Shown: positions 6,729 through 9,357 of the stretch, piece after piece | How the letters are laid out: each line of letters opens with the position of its first letter | Position numbering within the stretch: the stretch's first letter is position 1 | NCBI GenBank assembly: GCA_034005635.1 | Contig: JAVEUJ010000099.1 | Coordinates: 1-9,357 of the forward strand | Source: JAAZFE01 sp034005635 | GTDB lineage: Bacteria > Verrucomicrobiota > Kiritimatiellia > CAIQIC01 > Lenti-01 | DNA: 9,357 bases | Direction: 5' to 3' | The notes under the pieces: model-generated | Seen by the model: the letters and a program-made list of their open reading frames with translations, nothing else | Databases searched by the model: none | Told to the model about the DNA's origin: nothing | Made by a program: the position numbers and the translations under genes

Positions 6729-6768
6729 GAGCAGCCATTTAGACAGGATTAACAGGATTTTCAGGATT
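6729..6768 (+). repeat. Dispersed repeat, copy 3 (core)
   Basis: GAGCAGCCATTT then AGACAGGATTAACAGGATTT and TCAGGATT reproduce the core of copies 1 and 2 in the same orientation, with one T missing from the T-run and without the 5' AGCCG or the 3' GAGAATG flank. It lies between the baeRF gene and the FGE-like gene. Confidence 0.8.
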
Positions 6769-6782
6769 CAGAATAAGTTTTA

Positions 6783-6820
6783 CCACAGAGCTTGCCAAGA
6801 CGGAGGCAAGGAGCACAGAG
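6783..6820 (+). repeat. CACAGAG-type intergenic repeat tract
   Basis: CCACAGAG at 6783–6790 recurs as GCACAGAG at 6813–6820. Between them CTTGCC (6791–6796) pairs with GGCAAG (6805–6810) around AAGACGGA. It resembles the CACAGAG/CCAAGACG tracts common in intergenic DNA of some environmental bacteria, and shares CCAAGACG with the tract at 695–720. Confidence 0.4.
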
Positions 6821-6849
6821 TTTCTCATTGTCTCCGCTTGGCTGCCATC

Positions 6850-6934
6850 CACCGGGCTTGCCCCGGTGTGCTTAAGGTTGCGCTACCATAACAGCTGCGT
6901 CGCCAGCCTAACCATCCCCGGGACAAGCCCGGGG
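6850..6934. repeat. Pair of inverted GC-rich hairpins (REP/BIME-like)
   Basis: Hairpin A has CACCGGG (6850–6856) pairing with CCCGGTG (6862–6868). Hairpin B has CCCCGGG (6916–6922) pairing with CCCGGGG (6928–6934). Each has a five-base loop. On the minus strand hairpin A reads CCGGG-GCAAG-CCCGG; on the plus strand hairpin B reads CCGGG-ACAAG-CCCGG. They are therefore two copies of one element in opposite orientation, 47 bases apart. They sit just beyond the stop of the FGE-like gene, so they may protect or end its transcript. Confidence 0.6.
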
Positions 6935-6982
6935 GATTCCCCACAGCCAGCCGCTTTCCTCTCCCCATTCTTTCCGGGCGGG

Positions 6983-8803
6983 TCAGTCCAGGGGGAGGGC
7001 GTGGCAGCCGGTGGGGATCCAGACAACGCGAAAACCCATATCTTCCTGCCGCGAGGCAGCGCCGTGGTGGTAGCCCCAGTAAGTGCGCCGGGGCGTGGTG
7101 GGCGGGCAGCCGTCAGACGGTGACGACCGGAAAGAACTGCCAGCCCAGGAGGTGTCCATGGCGGTGTAGTCTTCGCCGGGGTTCATGGCGGCAAGGTATT
7201 CCTGCACGTTGCCGCCCAGATGGCGGATACCGTCGGGAGTGATGTCGCGGGTTTCGGAGTCGACGGGGACGGGTTCGCGTTCCGGGGCATCACGGGATGC
7301 GGAGAGGTGAGGGATGTCGGGGTCCCAAACGTCGCCCCAGGGAAAAGCACGCTGGTTGCCGCCATAGGCGGCGAGGCACCACTGTTCGCGAGTGGGCAGC
7401 CAGAAAAAGCCGGGGCCGGAATAGCGGCGGTTGAGCCAGCGGCAGAAGTCCATGGCGTTGGTATGCGAGATCAAGGCAACGGGGAAATTCTCGCGCCCGT
7501 CCGGTGGTTCGTTACCGTTCCAGAGCAGATTGGTGTTCTGAAGGATGTAGGAGGTGTCGAGGGAGCTCCAGGAGCGATCAGCTTCCTGCTCGCGTTGGTG
7601 CAGCATATCACGGAGGTCAGCATCGCCTTTCTGTTGCCGGGTGTCGGCCAGGTAGAGGGCATAGACGCGGTTGGGCACTTCTGTTTCCATCATGAAGAAG
7701 TCGCGCGCGGGATCGCCGCAGCGCCGGGGGGAGATGCGCCGGAAGATGACGTCTTCGCTGGCGAGACGGAAGGCGTCGGGACCGATAGTTTCGAAGCCGG
7801 CCGGTATTTCCGGTGTATCGCAGTCCGCGTTCTGGTGGGCTTCGGCCTTGGCGCGCGCATGAGTTTCGTGAAAGAAGGGCTGGCGCTGGGTGTGGCGGGG
7901 CCAGTGGATAAACAAGGGCTTGCCCATGCGGCGGCGAATTTCCTGCCGCCACTCCGGCGGGAGGGCGTCGAGGGCAGCGGCATCGCACTCCGTCACGACG
8001 TCTTCGACAGCATCAGCGAGGAGTTCGAGCTCGTCGGGGGAGAGATGGAGCAGGTGCCGGTAAGCATTACAGAGATCCAGATAGCGATTGCGGACACGGC
8101 CCCGGGCAGACGCACTTTGCTTGACGGCTTCCGGGGCGGCTTTCTTGATGTCGGCTAGCGACGGGTGCTGAGAATAGGCGAAGAATATCGCGGGGCCGTG
8201 CACTTGCAGCATCAGCTCTTGTAGACGTTCGTTCTGGTGCGGCGTCAGAAAGGCGGTGACCTCGGGTGCCGGGAAGCCGCGGTCATTGCCATGGCGGATC
8301 GGCTGGGCCCTGGCGAAGGCGTCGGCCTCGTCCAACTTGGTAAGCTGTTCGGCGGTGAGGTCCAGTTCGGTGCGTACTTCGGGGCGGGCCAACAGGTCAT
8401 AGGTTTCATGAGAGTAGTAGTAGTCGATACTTTCCGGATGCCGTGCGCCGGTGGGAAGGAGCGACTGAGGGGCGTTGGTGATAATTGCGGTAACGCGCCC
8501 ACGCTCGACGGCGATGGTCCATTGCGACTGGGCCTCGCGTCGGGCTTCGTCGAGCGGCAGGAGATGCATGCCGTAGCGAAAAGAGGGATAGAAAATGCGG
8601 CCCGAAAACCAATCGGCAGGGATTCTGGTCCGGTCGGTCTGCTCAGGGAACAGACTGGCCAACGTGGCGGGCTGGTAATCGCCCATGAAAGCCCCTTGGC
8701 AGCCCTTGATGCCAGTCAGCCAGAGCCGACCGTCGGCGATTTCCCATGTCGCGACGTAGCCACGCAGGTTGGCGGCGAAAACAGTGTTGGGCGTCCACCA
8801 CAA
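6983..8803 (-). CDS. FGE/SUMF1-like domain protein, main open part (5' end cut by amber codon)
   Basis: This is the intact downstream part (606 residues counted from a TTG at 8803) of a gene that really begins at the ATG at 8968. The frame is already open from 8872. The N-terminal part (PLDDWEPLRTG upstream, then ANLRGYVATWEIADGRLWLTGI) matches a widespread uncharacterised bacterial family with the pattern D-x-L-x-x-x-G…PL…RGYxATWEI. Residues ~135–225 (LLARPEVRTELDLTAEQL, LTPHQNERLQELMLQVHGPA) resemble a segment common in planctomycete secreted proteins. Residues ~365–597 are an FGE/SUMF1-type C-type-lectin-fold domain: METEVPNRVYALYL, NAMDFCRWLNRR, FFWLPTREQWCLAAYGG, FPWGDVWD, GGNVQEYLA, MGFRVVW. 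FGE makes formylglycine in sulfatases using two cysteines between GGSW and GFR. Here GGSW is GSSF and only one Cys (566) lies in that stretch, so oxidase activity is unlikely. No ATG with a ribosome binding site follows the amber, so normal translation is doubtful. The stop is TGA. Confidence 0.75.
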   Translation of the reverse strand: MWWTPNTVFAANLRGYVATWEIADGRLWLTGIKGCQGAFMGDYQPATLASLFPEQTDRTRIPADWFSGRIFYPSFRYGMHLLPLDEARREAQSQWTIAVERGRVTAIITNAPQSLLPTGARHPESIDYYYSHETYDLLARPEVRTELDLTAEQLTKLDEADAFARAQPIRHGNDRGFPAPEVTAFLTPHQNERLQELMLQVHGPAIFFAYSQHPSLADIKKAAPEAVKQSASARGRVRNRYLDLCNAYRHLLHLSPDELELLADAVEDVVTECDAAALDALPPEWRQEIRRRMGKPLFIHWPRHTQRQPFFHETHARAKAEAHQNADCDTPEIPAGFETIGPDAFRLASEDVIFRRISPRRCGDPARDFFMMETEVPNRVYALYLADTRQQKGDADLRDMLHQREQEADRSWSSLDTSYILQNTNLLWNGNEPPDGRENFPVALISHTNAMDFCRWLNRRYSGPGFFWLPTREQWCLAAYGGNQRAFPWGDVWDPDIPHLSASRDAPEREPVPVDSETRDITPDGIRHLGGNVQEYLAAMNPGEDYTAMDTSWAGSSFRSSPSDGCPPTTPRRTYWGYHHGAASRQEDMGFRVVWIPTGCHALPLD

Positions 8804-8872
8804 CGAAAGAGCACCGGTGCGGAGCGGTTCCCAGTCGTCGAGAGGAAAAACAGCGATCTCCCAGGTTTGGCC

Positions 8873-8968
8873 CTAGTGCAGCAGGGTGTCGGGCATCTGA
8901 AAGGCGCCGCGTGCGGCCACGGCTAAGCTCAAGGATGCCAACAGTGGAAGGAATCCGTTCGTCTTCAT
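8873..8968 (-). pseudogene. Signal-peptide 5' end of the FGE-like gene, closed by in-frame amber
   Basis: Translating in frame upstream of the FGE-like protein gives MKTNGFLPLLASLSLAVA, then ARGAFQMPDTLLH, a TAG at 8875–8873 (codon 32), and then GQTWEIAVFPLDDW running directly into the rest. The first 22 residues form a good secretion signal (Lys2, hydrophobic core 6–18, small residues for cleavage near 18–22). The sequence on both sides of the TAG is continuous with the family pattern D-x-L-x-x-x-G-x-x-W, so this is one gene with a single nonsense codon rather than two genes. No ribosome binding site stands out before the ATG. CAG, GAG, AAG or TGG would each become TAG by one change. Pseudogene, sequencing error and read-through cannot be separated from sequence alone. 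Confidence 0.75.
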
Positions 8969-9052
8969 GGCGGCAGAATAGCGGGAGTAGCGGCAAAAGG
9001 AAAGGTTTCCGATTGCGCGCGAGTTCGTAACGGGAGGCAAAACAGTTCAACT

Positions 9053-9076
9053 ACGAATAATACGAATTATACGAAT
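9053..9076. repeat. Three ACGAAT units at a 9-base period
   Basis: ACGAAT occurs at 9053–9058, 9062–9067 and 9071–9076, separated by AAT and TAT. On the minus strand the array yields TATAAT and TATTAT words about 100 bases before the ATG of the FGE-like gene, so it may double as promoter sequence, but no good -35 element accompanies them. Confidence 0.5.
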
Positions 9077-9164
9077 GGAAATGGGGAAAGATGGGGGAAG
9101 CCGGGGATGAATCTGAACTCAAGAACTCATGAACAGATCAATCAGCTGAAATCACGCGAAGACG

Positions 9165-9357
9165 GTAGAGTAGAGAGTGACGGGCGGCCATTGCAAGCAA
9201 TGCCTCTCCCGTCACTCCCCCTCATCGAACTGGACGTGCAGATTTCCCGCATCCGGCCCTCCTGCAGGCCATTCGTCATAGGCTTAGAAATCCCAGTTCT
9301 TGCCGATATCGACAGCGAAACTTGAGTTCGTTCTTCGCTTTCTGATGTAGCTTCCAT
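9165..9357 (-). mobile_element. 3' end of a group II intron (domains V and VI), decayed, runs off right edge
   Basis: The minus strand shows a group II intron terminus. Domain V lies at 9260–9227 and is followed by a domain VI stem of ten perfect pairs (GAGTGACGGG, complement of 9208–9217, with CCCGTCACTC, complement of 9175–9184), capped by CATTGC-TT-GCAATG. The tail TCTACTCTAC ends at 9165 with an AY-type end, and the A at 9171 is the seventh base from that end, where the branch-point adenosine is expected. Upstream of domain V, 9261–9357 should be late intron sequence. No reverse-transcriptase motif is visible there, and two short frames end before domain V. The rest of the intron and any maturase lie outside the window. 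Substitutions in domain V suggest it no longer splices. Confidence 0.72.
9227..9260 (-). ncRNA. Group II intron domain V (degenerate)
   Basis: The minus strand reads AGGGCCGGATGCGGGAAATC then TGCACGTCCAGTTC, very close to the familiar bacterial domain V form GAGCCGGATGCG…GCACGTCCGGTTC, including the GAAA cap and the ACG bulge region. Two differences matter. The catalytic AGC triad at the base of the stem is GGC here, and the matching strand has TCCAGTTC instead of TCCGGTTC, which breaks one C–G pair. The comparison is with the remembered consensus, not an alignment. Confidence 0.7.

Larger units (their letters stand above)
6385..6982. other. Gene-free region with leader hairpins and repeats
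   Basis: No supported coding sequence in about 600 bases. From left to right it holds the ribosome binding site of the baeRF gene, a long hairpin (6465–6513), minor hairpins (GTGGC/GCCAC at 6578–6593, TCGCT-GAAA-AGCGA at 6641–6654, TGGC/GCCA at 6682–6696), copy 3 of the dispersed repeat (6729–6768), a CACAGAG-flanked tract (6783–6820), and two inverted GC-rich hairpins (6850–6868 and 6916–6934). The part from about 6550 to 6710 is clearly more AT-rich than the genes. Confidence 0.65.

Noticed and set aside
7220..8158. Plus-strand open frame of 312 codons
   Set aside because: Antisense to the FGE-like gene, whose motifs are clear on the minus strand. Its translation shows no family pattern.
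8873..8875. Amber as pyrrolysine or a general reassigned sense codon
   Set aside because: There is only one such codon in the window, no methylamine-methyltransferase context, and no suppressor tRNA visible; kept only as an open alternative within the finding.
9107..9357. Short frames on both strands (9107–9325 plus, 9142–9357 minus)
   Set aside because: Both run through the group II intron domain V/VI structure and read the RNA element as protein; neither has domain support.

Overview
The window reads as an accessory-poor stretch of chromosome from a GC-rich, Gram-negative-like bacterium. My best guess is the Planctomycetota–Verrucomicrobiota–Kiritimatiellota–Lentisphaerota neighbourhood. 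That rests on the style of the intergenic repeats (CAGGATT-type, CGC-NAAG-type and CACAGAG-type tracts, and TTTCCA…TGGAAA palindromes) and on a secreted FGE-like fusion protein with a planctomycete-like segment. It is an inference; there is no rRNA or other phylogenetic marker here.

Layout: (i) 1–22, minus: the first seven codons of a gene that leaves the window on the left, behind a strong AGGAGG. (ii) 23–727: no gene. It holds three TTCCA-TAGCG-TGGAA palindromes and several degenerate repeats. (iii) 728–2717, minus: a two-gene operon encoding an NfeD/YuaF-like membrane protein and a flotillin (SPFH) protein, with a plausible sigma70-type promoter in front. (iv) 3054–5186, plus: a 710-residue DUF255/YyaL-type protein (N-terminal thioredoxin-like domain with CHWC, C-terminal alpha/alpha-barrel-like region). 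It is divergent from the NfeD gene. (v) 5245–6384, minus: a bacterial eRF1-like (baeRF family 3) protein, convergent with the previous gene and separated from it by a hairpin. (vi) 6385–6982: no gene. It holds a long hairpin in the leader of the baeRF gene, another copy of the dispersed repeat, and two inverted GC-rich hairpins. (vii) 6983–8968, minus: a secreted protein with an FGE/SUMF1-like C-terminal domain. An in-frame amber codon at codon 32 splits the signal peptide from the rest. (viii) 8969–9357: a small tandem repeat and the 3' end (domains V and VI) of a group II intron on the minus strand, running off the right edge.

The clear functional unit is NfeD–flotillin, a standard pair in which the membrane-anchored OB-fold partner works with a membrane-microdomain scaffold. 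The other genes look independently transcribed. No defence island, CRISPR array, tRNA or rRNA was recognised. The most notable points are the amber-split FGE-like gene and its domain architecture, the decayed group II intron terminus, the long direct repeats bracketing the flotillin operon, and the palindrome array at the left.
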